From positions 1 to 52,165 of the forward strand of contig CABIXF010000028.1 of assembly GCA_902362595.1 (NCBI GenBank): a stretch of 52,165 nt of DNA, written 5' to 3'. Positions 37,033 through 45,503 of this stretch are shown piece by piece (within the stretch, counting starts at the first letter, position 1; each line of letters starts with the position of its first letter). Made by a program: the position numbers and the translations under genes. The notes under the pieces were generated by a model that was not told the DNA's origin, ran no database searches, and saw only the letters and a program-made list of their open reading frames with translations. The stretch is from Bacteroidaceae bacterium (GTDB lineage: Bacteria; Bacteroidota; Bacteroidia; Bacteroidales; Bacteroidaceae).

Positions 37033-37067
37033 CAAACTTACAAAAAAAATCTTATCTGTCTCACAAA
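37033..37067 (-). promoter_or_regulatory. Possible promoter of the DUF2461-glgB run
   Basis: TAAGTTTG on the minus strand (37040-37033) fits the -7 box. A TTTG at 37067-37064 is 23 nt upstream, slightly wide. It lies 22 nt before the chosen DUF2461 start. Confidence 0.4.
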
Positions 37068-37083
37068 AAGGTGTTTTTTTGCA

Positions 37084-37863
37084 CTACCTCAACAAATTCA
37101 GCATAAAATCGTGTACCTTTCCATTCGAAGCGATTACTTCCCGGCCCGAATAGAAAGAATCTCCCCCTGAAAAATCGGTTACCCTACCTCCTGCATTCTG
37201 AACGAGCAAGATACCGGCTGCCACATCCCACGGGCAAGTAAAAGCCTCTGCACGGGCCTCAAAACGACCGTCGGCCACGTAACACATTTCTGCAGCTGCC
37301 GCCCCTACCACTCGGATACCAGCCACATTACCGTAACAGCCTGCGAACAAGCGATTGAATACAGGCTTATAGGATTCAGCGTCATAGGGTAACCCGAGAG
37401 CCAGGAATGCATCGTCGGGCGAATCTACCCCCGACACCCGTATATGCCGGTCGTTGCAGAAAGAAGGCGCTCCTTTGTAAGTCCAGAAACACTCATCACG
37501 ACAGATTTCATACACCACGCCCAGCAAGATTTCTTCGCGGTTGCGCAAAGCAATACTGATACAATAAGGCGCATGGTTATGAATGAAATTCGTCGTTCCA
37601 TCCAGCGGATCTACCAGCCAGCAATATTCCTCGTCAGAGTGACTTCCGCTACCTTCTTCTGCAATAAAACCTGCCTCGGGAAGCAATTCCCGCAGGCAGG
37701 CCACTATTCTTCGTTCTGATTCTTTATCTACATACGATACATAATCGTGTGCGTGTTTCTTCTCAATCCGCTCCCGACTGAATTTCTTCCGCTCTTCACG
37801 GATAAAAGCTCCGGTTTTCACGGCCAGTTCACGCACTTTCAAAGTCAATTCGGATAAGTCCAT
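37084..37863 (-). CDS. Inositol monophosphatase-family phosphatase
   Basis: A 259-aa protein with the complete metal-binding set of the family: AEEG (in FIAEEGSGS), DPLDGTTNF and the C-terminal CPWDVAAG. It hydrolyses a small phosphate ester, classically inositol-1-phosphate; related enzymes act on PAP or fructose bisphosphate, and which applies here cannot be told. It starts 2 nt after the MORN-repeat gene stop, so the two are probably cotranscribed. Confidence 0.9.
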   Translation of the reverse strand: MDLSELTLKVRELAVKTGAFIREERKKFSRERIEKKHAHDYVSYVDKESERRIVACLRELLPEAGFIAEEGSGSHSDEEYCWLVDPLDGTTNFIHNHAPYCISIALRNREEILLGVVYEICRDECFWTYKGAPSFCNDRHIRVSGVDSPDDAFLALGLPYDAESYKPVFNRLFAGCYGNVAGIRVVGAAAAEMCYVADGRFEARAEAFTCPWDVAAGILLVQNAGGRVTDFSGGDSFYSGREVIASNGKVHDFMLNLLR

Positions 37864-37865
37864 GA

Positions 37866-38987
37866 TTATTTTTTCTCCTCCAATAAACGTCCGTATCTGA
37901 ATGTACCCTTACGGATCACATTCCCGTTTGTATCTGTCTCAATGAAAGGACCGTCCTTCTTGCCTTGCTTGAAGAATCCCTCAAAACGAACACCTTCTTT
38001 ATCAATCAGCACTCCCTTTCCATCTTCTTTACCACGGACAAAGCCCCCTGTATAGACCGAACCATCGTTCATACGGAGCGTACCTTCTCCTTCGGCCATA
38101 TTGTTTTTCCACTGTCCTTCATACTCATCTCCATTGGCCCATTTATACTTTCCGAAACCCGAACGCTGGTTTTTCGCCCATTGGCCATCGTACACGGCTC
38201 CATTAGCCCATGTAAAAATGCCCTGTCCTTCCTGCCAGCCATTCAAGAAATGACCTACATACTTGTCGCCATTCGGATAGGTATAAATACCTTTTCCCGT
38301 ACGTTCACCGTTCACATAGTCCCCTTCATAACGCTCGCCGTTCTGAAAATAATAAATTCCTTTTCCATCCTGCACATCGTCTTTCCAGTCTCCTACATAC
38401 TTGTCACCATTGGTATAATAAAAGGTTCCTTTTCCATGACGCATGCCGTCCTTCCATTCACCTTCATATTTCGACTTGTCCTCCCACACCATGGTTCCCT
38501 TTCCGTTCTTCAGGTCGTTTTTCCATTCACCCGTATAAACCGCGCCTCCTTTCCAGGTATAGGTGCCTTGTCCGTTACGTTTATCATGGTGCCAGGTTCC
38601 CGTATACAAATCTCCGTTATAGTAGGTCATGGTTCCCTCTCCTTCCTGAAAATCGGCATACCACATTCCTTCATAACGGTTATTATTCATAAAATAATAT
38701 GTTCCTTTTCCGTGTTGCTGGTCTTCATACCATTGTCCCACGTATTTTTCACCGTCACTAAAGGTATAAGTACCCTCTCCCTGACGTTTTCCTTTTACAT
38801 ATTCCCCTTCGTACACATCGCCATTCTGAAACACGGTCTTTCCTTTTCCATTCGGACGACGCCCCTTCAACTCTCCGGTATATTCTGCTCCATCTTTAAA
38901 CTTATAATATCCCAAAGAAAGCTGGGCCGAGGCCGAAACCGTGCCGAATGTCAGCAGGGTAAATAAAAATAGTGTATGTTTGTTCAT
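37866..38987 (-). CDS. MORN-repeat secreted protein
   Basis: A 373-aa protein with a signal peptide (cleavage near VSASAQ) followed by about fourteen MORN repeats of roughly 23 residues, such as YEGEYVKGKRQGEGTYTF and YVGQWYEDQQHGKGTYYF, up to about residue 345. MORN repeats form elongated beta sheets that bind lipids or proteins; in bacteria their role is mostly unknown. The repeats are regular and should be checked for assembly collapse. A TATTTTTG box at 39027-39020 lies about 33 nt before the start. Confidence 0.9.
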   Translation of the reverse strand: MNKHTLFLFTLLTFGTVSASAQLSLGYYKFKDGAEYTGELKGRRPNGKGKTVFQNGDVYEGEYVKGKRQGEGTYTFSDGEKYVGQWYEDQQHGKGTYYFMNNNRYEGMWYADFQEGEGTMTYYNGDLYTGTWHHDKRNGQGTYTWKGGAVYTGEWKNDLKNGKGTMVWEDKSKYEGEWKDGMRHGKGTFYYTNGDKYVGDWKDDVQDGKGIYYFQNGERYEGDYVNGERTGKGIYTYPNGDKYVGHFLNGWQEGQGIFTWANGAVYDGQWAKNQRSGFGKYKWANGDEYEGQWKNNMAEGEGTLRMNDGSVYTGGFVRGKEDGKGVLIDKEGVRFEGFFKQGKKDGPFIETDTNGNVIRKGTFRYGRLLEEKK

Positions 38988-39057
38988 TATTACGTATTGG
39001 TCTGTTTTTAAATGTCGCCCAAAAATAATCTTTTTACTTTTGACCAGGCCGACAGGT

Positions 39058-40350
39058 TTATACTTTTTTACCTGCCACCACCTCTATTAAGTTTTCTTTG
39101 CAGAAATATTGCTGTGCCAACGAAAGCAGTTCATCCGACGTCACCTCCCGGATAGCTGCCAGTGAAGCATCAAAAAAGTCAGGCTTCAATCCAGCAGTTT
39201 CAATGAAAATCCAGGCATCCGACAACGAAAAAGCACCTTCGTATGAACGGCACATATCCCCCAGCATGTAATTGCGTACCATTTCCAGTTCCGCTACAGG
39301 CACTTTTTCCTGCTGCAAACGGTCCATTTCATGATACACTTCCTTCACGACTGATTCAATGTATTCGTTGGCGGTTTCCGTACTTATCACCAACAAGCTA
39401 GTCCCCGGATAGGATACCAGCCCCGCTGCAATGCCATAAGTATATCCTTTCTCCTCACGAATATTCGACATCAGTCGGCTGCCGAAATAACCTCCGAACA
39501 ACGTAACCAGCACTCGCAACTTCAAATAATCAGGATGTTTTCGGTCGAGTGAAAATCCCCCCATGCGCAGTGAACTTTGCAATGCATCTTCTTTTTCCAC
39601 ATAAACCCGCTTGCGGACATCTTTCGTAATCTCCCACGTGCGTTGCATCTTTTCAGCTCTACAATTTCCCCAAGCAGTTTCTCCCCAATGGCGTTCAATG
39701 CAACGAACCACTTCAGGTGTTACCTTACCCGACACGTACATCGAACAATTGCCTGAATGATAATTACGATGGTAAAAATCCTTCAAAGCCTCCACCTGAA
39801 TTCGCTCATAGTCTTCCAATTCTGCATAACGTCCTAGCGGATGCAACGTCCCAAACAACGAACGATTCAACTGTTTGCGAGCCAACACATCCACCCGCTG
39901 GTTGTTCACCAAAAATTGCTGCCGGTTTATGTCACAGATAATCCGGAACTCTTTCTCCGGGAAAACGGCTTCTTTCACCATACTGGCTACAATTTCCATA
40001 GTCTGGTCAAGATACTTCGTCAAAGTATACAACGTGACAAAACCACAGTTTACAGAGGAAGAAAGCTCCAACCAAGCTCCATAATAGTCCAGCCGCTCGG
40101 CTATTTCTCCCGATGTCATCCGGACTGTTCCTTCACGCAACATACGATTGGCAAATACGGCCTGAAGCGGCTGCGACTGATCAAGTTGCCCGCTTCGGAC
40201 CAGTAAATCAAAACGAATGACATCTTCATTTCCTGCCGAAAGTACATACAACGGCATTCCGTTGCGCATGCGATGCAATTCCGGCTGTAAAATAGAAAAA
40301 TGCTCCAGCTGACGAATGGCCGGTGCCACACTACGGTCCAGCTGCATCAT
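39058..40350 (-). CDS. M16-family (insulinase-like) protein lacking the zinc motif
   Basis: A 430-aa protein with the two-lobe M16 layout. The N-terminal lobe has the expected strand and helix, but where active members have HxxEH it reads AVFANRMLREG, so the catalytic zinc site is absent. The C-terminal lobe keeps the GYTYGIAAG substrate-binding segment. This matches the non-catalytic subunit of heterodimeric M16B proteases, yet no active partner lies next to it. Its start overlaps the kdsB stop by 4 nt, so it is translated with kdsB. Confidence 0.85.
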   Translation of the reverse strand: MMQLDRSVAPAIRQLEHFSILQPELHRMRNGMPLYVLSAGNEDVIRFDLLVRSGQLDQSQPLQAVFANRMLREGTVRMTSGEIAERLDYYGAWLELSSSVNCGFVTLYTLTKYLDQTMEIVASMVKEAVFPEKEFRIICDINRQQFLVNNQRVDVLARKQLNRSLFGTLHPLGRYAELEDYERIQVEALKDFYHRNYHSGNCSMYVSGKVTPEVVRCIERHWGETAWGNCRAEKMQRTWEITKDVRKRVYVEKEDALQSSLRMGGFSLDRKHPDYLKLRVLVTLFGGYFGSRLMSNIREEKGYTYGIAAGLVSYPGTSLLVISTETANEYIESVVKEVYHEMDRLQQEKVPVAELEMVRNYMLGDMCRSYEGAFSLSDAWIFIETAGLKPDFFDASLAAIREVTSDELLSLAQQYFCKENLIEVVAGKKV

Positions 40351-41108
40351 AATGCCTCCTGATGCTTGCGCAAGAACTCTTCAGCACGTGCCAAATCCTG
40401 CGGTGTATCAATACCAATCGTTTCCACCTCGCTGATACCCACCTTTATCGAGTAGCCGTTTTCCAACCAACGTAGTTGTTCCAGCGATTCGGCCAATTCC
40501 AATGAAGATTGTGGAAGTGAAGTAATTTCTTCCAACACTGAAGCACGATAAGCATACAGTCCGATATGCTTGTAGTAAGTGTGTCCGGAAAGCCATTCCT
40601 GTGTATCGCGGTTCCGCTGATAAGGAATAATAGAACGGCTAAAATAAAGTGCGTGCATGTCTTTATCGACGACCACCTTTGGAGAGTTGACATTTTCCAA
40701 TGCCTCAAATCCATCAGCCGGCGTAAACGGCTTCACAAGCGTAGCAATCTGAGTAGACTCATCGTCAAAGCAAGCCTTTACAGCCTCCAGCTGTGATCGC
40801 TGAATAAAGGGTTCATCACCCTGAATATTCACTATCACGTCGTAACCGCTACCCACTTTACAATAAGCCTCATAACAACGGTCTGTCCCACTTTTATGGT
40901 TTACGGAAGTCATGACCACCTTACCACCAAATGCTTTTACAGCAGCCTCAATGCGTTCATCATCAGTAGCTACATAAGCCTCATCCAACACACCGACCAC
41001 TTGTTCATATACTCTCTGTATCACCGGTTTGCCTCCCAATAAAGCCAATGGTTTGGCAGGGAAACGAGTAGATGCATATCTAGCAGGAATAATTCCTATA
41101 AATTTCAT
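40347..41108 (-). CDS. kdsB: 3-deoxy-manno-octulosonate cytidylyltransferase
   Basis: A 253-aa enzyme of normal KdsB length with the nucleotide-binding start GIIPARYASTRFPAKPLALL, the VNIQGDEPFI strand and the HIGLYAYR segment. It activates Kdo as CMP-Kdo for lipopolysaccharide inner core synthesis in the cytoplasm. It is the first gene of a two-gene operon with the M16-family protein and has a good promoter just upstream. Confidence 0.96.
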   Translation of the reverse strand: MKFIGIIPARYASTRFPAKPLALLGGKPVIQRVYEQVVGVLDEAYVATDDERIEAAVKAFGGKVVMTSVNHKSGTDRCYEAYCKVGSGYDVIVNIQGDEPFIQRSQLEAVKACFDDESTQIATLVKPFTPADGFEALENVNSPKVVVDKDMHALYFSRSIIPYQRNRDTQEWLSGHTYYKHIGLYAYRASVLEEITSLPQSSLELAESLEQLRWLENGYSIKVGISEVETIGIDTPQDLARAEEFLRKHQEAL

Positions 41109-41134
41109 AGTTATTGTTTTTGGAGTTTATGCAG

Positions 41135-41167
41135 CAAATGTACGAAGATTTTCCGTAAATTGACAAA
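41135..41167 (-). promoter_or_regulatory. kdsB promoter
   Basis: On the minus strand TTTG (41167-41164), 21 nt, then TACATTTG (41142-41135), matching the Bacteroidetes consensus, 26 nt before the kdsB start. Confidence 0.65.
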
Positions 41168-41228
41168 GCGATTTAAATAAAAAAGACACCTCATGACGTC
41201 CTCCCTGGAACACCTAATATTTTAAACA

Positions 41229-41308
41229 AAACGCCTTTACGTTTGACTCAAATACCCTTGCATTCCTTGAAATGCAGAGTTTTTTTGAGCCCAAACGTAA
41301 AGGCGCTC
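41229..41308 (-). terminator. Large nested hairpin, probable terminator of the redox operon
   Basis: CGCCTTTACGTTTG (41232-41245) and CAAACGTAAAGGCG (41292-41305) form a perfect 14-bp stem. Inside it, CTCAAA/TTTGAG and GCATT/AATGC pair again, so most of the 74 nt folds. On the minus strand the stem is followed by TTTTGTTT. It lies about 40 nt past the ECF-S-like gene. The size and nesting are unusual for a plain terminator. Confidence 0.65.
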
Positions 41309-41345
41309 GTTTCATGGGACTAAAAACCCGAGTTCTTATTCCTTT

Positions 41346-41854
41346 TTATCTCCTTAAATACGACGGATAACCCAGTAGCCTCCCAGCACTTGCAGCAGCA
41401 TGCCGGGAATGCCGATACGGAAATCCTGCAAGGCGGTGAACAGGCTGCCGGAGAGCATCCACTCGCCCAGCGTACCTGCCATCTGATAGAACAGCACCAC
41501 GCCCAGCAGCAACGGCAGGGTGACTTTCCGGAAGCGGGCAGCCACCAGTCCGGCTCCCACAGCCAGCAGGACGGATTTCAGCAGGATGGCCGGCAATACG
41601 GCAGGCGCAGGCATACCGAACCACCACGAGTTAAGCAGCGGCGAGAGCACCGCCGTCAACAGTCCGGCCTTCCAGCCATATTTATATGCCCCTACCAGGG
41701 TGAAGAAATAAATGGGCAGCCAGGTCACTCCTCCCTGCGGCACCAGGTGAAAAAGCTGGGGCAGGACGATGTTTCCGGCCACAAACAGCAGGGCGGTGAC
41801 GTAGGTCTTCACGCGACTGTAGCCCAATGTGTAAAGTTTTACGGTTGTTTCCAT
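41346..41854 (-). CDS. ECF-transporter S-component-like membrane protein
   Basis: A 166-aa hydrophobic protein with about five membrane segments (YVTALLFVAGNIVLPQLFHL, WLPIYFFTLVGAYKYGWKAGL and others). Size and the internal GAYKYGWKAGLLTAVLSPLLN pattern fit ECF S components, which bind a vitamin or metal and dock on a shared energising module. No ECF A/A'/T genes are adjacent. It is the last gene of the redox operon, 15 nt after DUF1893. The substrate cannot be told. Confidence 0.75.
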
Positions 41855-41869
41855 GTGTATGTTTCTTTT

Positions 41870-42313
41870 CTATTTTACAATTGTTTTTTCTTTTTCTGCG
41901 GCTTCCCGCATGCGATTCACAAAGCCCTCAATCACCGGATAAAGTCCCGTGGGATTGTCCGACACATCGCAGAGAGTCTCCAGCGGACAACGCCCCGTGC
42001 GGGTGCGGTTGATGATGCAGGGCACTTCTTCCACAAAGTCCACTTCCACACCCCCGTTCCGGAGCAGGCTCAGGGCCGGGGTACTGATGACACGGGTCCA
42101 CACGCGGGCCACGCCTCCCAGCACCATCAGGGCGGCAGCTCCTTTTCCGATAACCTTGTCGGCCAGCCAGGCTCCCTTCAGGAAATCCCGGTCGGTACGG
42201 TATAAGTCATACAGGTCGGCTACTCCCCGGCGGGAAAAGGTTCGGGTTTCCTCCCCGTGGCGCACCACGCAGGAATACCCTCCCTCGTTCAGCAAGCGTA
42301 TCAGTTCCTCCAT
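41870..42313 (-). CDS. DUF1893-family protein
   Basis: A 147-aa protein. The family pattern is visible as CVVRHGEETRTFSRRGVADLYDL and LADKVIGKGAAALMVLGG; DUF1893 is related to the cytidine-deaminase-like fold, but its function is not established. It starts 1 nt before the upstream aldo/keto reductase stop region ends and lies 15 nt before the ECF-S-like gene, so translation is tightly linked in the operon. Confidence 0.85.
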   Translation of the reverse strand: MEELIRLLNEGGYSCVVRHGEETRTFSRRGVADLYDLYRTDRDFLKGAWLADKVIGKGAAALMVLGGVARVWTRVISTPALSLLRNGGVEVDFVEEVPCIINRTRTGRCPLETLCDVSDNPTGLYPVIEGFVNRMREAAEKEKTIVK

Positions 42314-42314
42314 A

Positions 42315-43688
42315 TTACAGCGTCTCCTGTTTCAGTTTCTCCACATACGCATCAATGCGGTGCAGTTCCTTGGGGATGTCGATGGACTGCGGGCAATGCG
42401 GGCTGCACTGGTTGCAACCGATGCAATGGCTGGCCTGACGGAGTTTCGGCACGCTGCGGTCGTAGCCCACCAAGAAGGCCCGACGGGCTTGCACGTAGTT
42501 CTCGTCCATGAGGTCTTTCGGCATGTTGCCCTCGTTCACGCACTTGTTGTAGTGTACCAGGATGCCGGGGATGTCGATGCCGTAAGGACAAGGCATACAG
42601 TATTTGCAGTCGTTGCAGGGCACGGTGGGATATTGCAGCATCAGTTCCGCCGTGTCGAGCAGGAACTGGTTTTCCTCCTGGGTAAGCGGTACTAGCGGCG
42701 AATAGGTGCGGATGTTGTCTTGCAGGTGTTCCATGTAGGTCATGCCGCTGAGCACGGTCAGCACCTTGGCCGGCGTACCGGCAAAACGGAAAGCCCACGA
42801 AGCCACACTGCCTTCAGGGTTGCGTTCCTTCAGGCGGGTAAACACGTGTTCGGGGATATTCGACAAGCGTCCGCCCAGCAACGGTTCCATCACCACCACC
42901 GGAATGTTCCGGCTGCTCACCTGCTCATACAGGTAGTCGGCGTTGACATTATTGCCCGAGGCATGCAGCCAGTCGGAATAGTTCAACTGAATCTGAATGA
43001 AATCCCAGTGCACCTGGTCGTGCATGGCCAGCACCCGGTCGAATTCCTCCTTCGTACCGTGAAACGACCAGCCCAGATGACGGATACGTCCGGCCTCGCG
43101 CTCCTTGAGCAAAAAGTCAAGCAGGCCGTTGTCCAGGAAACGTCCCTGCAACCCCCGCTTGCCGGGAGCCCCCAGCATGTGAAGCAGGTAATAGTCGATG
43201 TAGTCCACCTGCAGTTTCTTCATCGAATTGTGATACATCTTCACCCCGAAATCATAATCGGAATTGGAGAAGTTCGACATCTTGGTGGCCACGAAGAACT
43301 TCTCGCGCGGATGCCGTTTCAAGGCAATACCTGTGGAAGTCTCCGACCAGCCCTGCACATAGACCGGGGCCGTATCGAAATAATTCACGCCATGCTCGAT
43401 GGCATAGTCCACCAGCCGGTTCACCTCCTCCTGGTCGATGACGTTGCCGTCGCCTCCCGGAGCCGGAAGGGTGGGCCAGCGCATACAGCCGTAACCCAGC
43501 AGCGACACCTTGTCCTCGTTGGGAGGAAACTGGCGGTAGGTCATCTTGCCCACGGGCACCTCGCCTACCCCCTGGCTGGTTTCTTTCTTATCGGGTGCAC
43601 AGCCGGAGAGCGCCGCCGTGGCTCCCACCGTACTGATGCCTACTATCTTCAGGAAATCTCTTCGATTCATCTGTTTTTTCTCGTCCAT
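42315..43688 (-). CDS. Tat-type aldo/keto reductase with C-terminal 4Fe-4S domain
   Basis: A 457-aa protein. The N terminus has a twin-arginine motif (NRRDFLK) and a lipobox (LSGC, Cys30), so it is probably exported folded and lipid-anchored. The barrel keeps aldo/keto reductase residues (YFDTAPVY, ATKMS, DYYLLHMLG). The C terminus has two ferredoxin-like clusters, CNDCKYCMPCPYGID and CIGCNQCSPHCPQSIDIP. It probably passes electrons to or from the polyferredoxin upstream; the substrate is unknown. It starts 34 nt after that gene. Confidence 0.9.
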   Translation of the reverse strand: MDEKKQMNRRDFLKIVGISTVGATAALSGCAPDKKETSQGVGEVPVGKMTYRQFPPNEDKVSLLGYGCMRWPTLPAPGGDGNVIDQEEVNRLVDYAIEHGVNYFDTAPVYVQGWSETSTGIALKRHPREKFFVATKMSNFSNSDYDFGVKMYHNSMKKLQVDYIDYYLLHMLGAPGKRGLQGRFLDNGLLDFLLKEREAGRIRHLGWSFHGTKEEFDRVLAMHDQVHWDFIQIQLNYSDWLHASGNNVNADYLYEQVSSRNIPVVVMEPLLGGRLSNIPEHVFTRLKERNPEGSVASWAFRFAGTPAKVLTVLSGMTYMEHLQDNIRTYSPLVPLTQEENQFLLDTAELMLQYPTVPCNDCKYCMPCPYGIDIPGILVHYNKCVNEGNMPKDLMDENYVQARRAFLVGYDRSVPKLRQASHCIGCNQCSPHCPQSIDIPKELHRIDAYVEKLKQETL

Positions 43689-43722
43689 TCTCTTTGCATA
43701 TATAAAAGGTAAGACAATTCAG

Positions 43723-45240
43723 TTAAAGCGTACGGTGACGTTCGTGGCCTTCCACGTAGATGGCACTCAACGGACGGGCCGGACACAGGTTCTCACAGGC
43801 TCCGCAACCGATACAACGGGCTTCGTTCACAGCCGGAATCTTCAGCGAGTCGGGGTTGGACGGGTCGGAAGGCACCATCGAAATGGCGTTCACCGGACAA
43901 TGGCGGGCACAGTTGCCGCACTCCTGCTTGTCGGTGAGCGGGATGCACAAGTCTTTCACCCACACGGCATGGCCAATCTGGATGGAAGACTTCTCGGCCT
44001 TGTCGATTTTCAGGATGGCCCCTGCGGGACACACCTCGGAACAGCGTGTACACTCCGGACGGCAATAGCCGCGTTCGTACGACATGTAGGGTTGCATGAA
44101 GGAATCCAAGGAACTGGAGGGCCGCAGCACCTCGTTCGGACAAGCCGACACGCACAGCTGGCAAGCTGTACAGTGCGACTGCAGGTGACGGAGTCCCTGT
44201 GCTCCCGGTGGTACAATCGGCGTGTGGCGCACCGGCTCTTTCTTGTCGATGATGTCGGCCAGTCCGCCGTCCATCTTGATGGCTTCCGCCTTCTTGGCCA
44301 CCTGTGCCTTCAGCACCGACCCTGCCAGCAACAAAGAGCCGGCCAGGAACTCCCGGCGTCCGGCAGTGGAATCCGGTTTTTCGGCCACCGGAGCCTCAGC
44401 CTTTTCCGCCTTCTTTCCATACGCGAAACGGTAACCGATGGCACCTTTATGACATTTGTCCAGACAGTCCATGCAAGCCACGCAACGGCTTCCGTCCACC
44501 GCGTGGTTCTTCACGTCGATGCAAGCCGCCTTGCAGTTGCGGGCACAAAGGGTACAGCCGTTGCATTTCTCCTTGTCGATGGCGATGCGGAACAAGGCAA
44601 AGCGGGAGAAGAATCCCAGCAAGGTACCCGCCGGACAGATGGTATTACAATAGGTACGGCCGTTGCGTGCCGCCAGCACGATGACCAGCACCAGCATCAC
44701 CGCCGCCACAATCAATACAGGCAGACTCTTGAGCCAGACCTCCACCGAATAGAACGCATAGCTGTCCATGCGTTCGGCCAGCGAAGCCAGCAGGTTGTTG
44801 CCCCACATCCACAAGGGTTGCAGGAAACTGTGGGCTGCACGACCATACACCGCATACGGATCAAGCAAGGCCACCAAGGCATGCACACCCAGCAGCACGG
44901 CCAGCACATAGATGACCAGCACCCCGTAGCGCAGCCAACTCTTCGGCTTGGAATACGTGTACGGCATTTTCTTGCGGCCTCTGCCCAGACGGGCCACCAC
45001 ATCCTGAAACACGCCCAGCGGACAAATCACCGAACAATACACGCGTCCGGCTATCAGCGTGAGCAAAATCAAACACACGATTACTCCGGCATTCAAGGCA
45101 AAAAGTGCCGGAAGGAACTGAATCTTCGCCATCCATCCCAGCCATGCGTGCAGCACGCCCGTGAAGTCGACGAACAACAGCGTCACGAATACCAGGCACA
45201 ACACTCCCAGCGTGCGCCTGATTTTTCTCAGCATATTCAC
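43723..45240 (-). CDS. Membrane polyferredoxin (NapH/RsxB-like 4Fe-4S protein)
   Basis: A 505-aa protein. The N-terminal 200 residues hold several membrane segments with NapH-type CPLGVFQDV and CPAGTLLGFFSRF motifs. Then come CNGCTLCARNCKAAC and CVACMDCLDKC, an internal twin-arginine-like RREFLAGSLLLAG, and four further clusters, the last CIGCGACENLCPARP. It looks like a membrane electron conduit with about six 4Fe-4S sites. A Tat-like motif in mid-protein suggests an old fusion of a NapH-like and an exported ferredoxin part. A TATTTTTG box at 45313-45306 lies upstream. It heads the operon. Confidence 0.9.
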   Translation of the reverse strand: MNMLRKIRRTLGVLCLVFVTLLFVDFTGVLHAWLGWMAKIQFLPALFALNAGVIVCLILLTLIAGRVYCSVICPLGVFQDVVARLGRGRKKMPYTYSKPKSWLRYGVLVIYVLAVLLGVHALVALLDPYAVYGRAAHSFLQPLWMWGNNLLASLAERMDSYAFYSVEVWLKSLPVLIVAAVMLVLVIVLAARNGRTYCNTICPAGTLLGFFSRFALFRIAIDKEKCNGCTLCARNCKAACIDVKNHAVDGSRCVACMDCLDKCHKGAIGYRFAYGKKAEKAEAPVAEKPDSTAGRREFLAGSLLLAGSVLKAQVAKKAEAIKMDGGLADIIDKKEPVRHTPIVPPGAQGLRHLQSHCTACQLCVSACPNEVLRPSSSLDSFMQPYMSYERGYCRPECTRCSEVCPAGAILKIDKAEKSSIQIGHAVWVKDLCIPLTDKQECGNCARHCPVNAISMVPSDPSNPDSLKIPAVNEARCIGCGACENLCPARPLSAIYVEGHERHRTL

Positions 45241-45435
45241 AGTAAAAGCATTTTTAGTTAGTTACTCTCATCTTTTTTCTATCACATTTCCGTGATAATT
45301 CCTCACAAAAATAAAAGGAAATCCGTTTGCACGTATCATTCTGATTCGTTTTTTGATGAAAAAGCATAAATATAAGTTTATTTTGCGCGAATCAGATAAC
45401 TTTTGGACTCCAAATCGGAAAAAGTGTCAGAAAGA

Positions 45436-45466
45436 TTGGTTATCTGAATTACAAGTTCTAACTTTG
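45436..45466 (+). promoter_or_regulatory. Promoter of the CoA-transferase gene
   Basis: TTGG (45436-45439), 19 nt, then TAACTTTG (45459-45466), close to the Bacteroidetes consensus, about 37 nt before the start codon. Confidence 0.55.
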
Positions 45467-45503
45467 TCTGACTATTTTGTAGCAAAAGACCAAAAAACAC
45501 ATC

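Noticed and set aside
43546..45261. 571-aa plus-strand frame opposite the polyferredoxin
   Set aside because: The composition is rich in His, Gln and Arg as in shadow frames; the minus-strand gene has many intact 4Fe-4S motifs.
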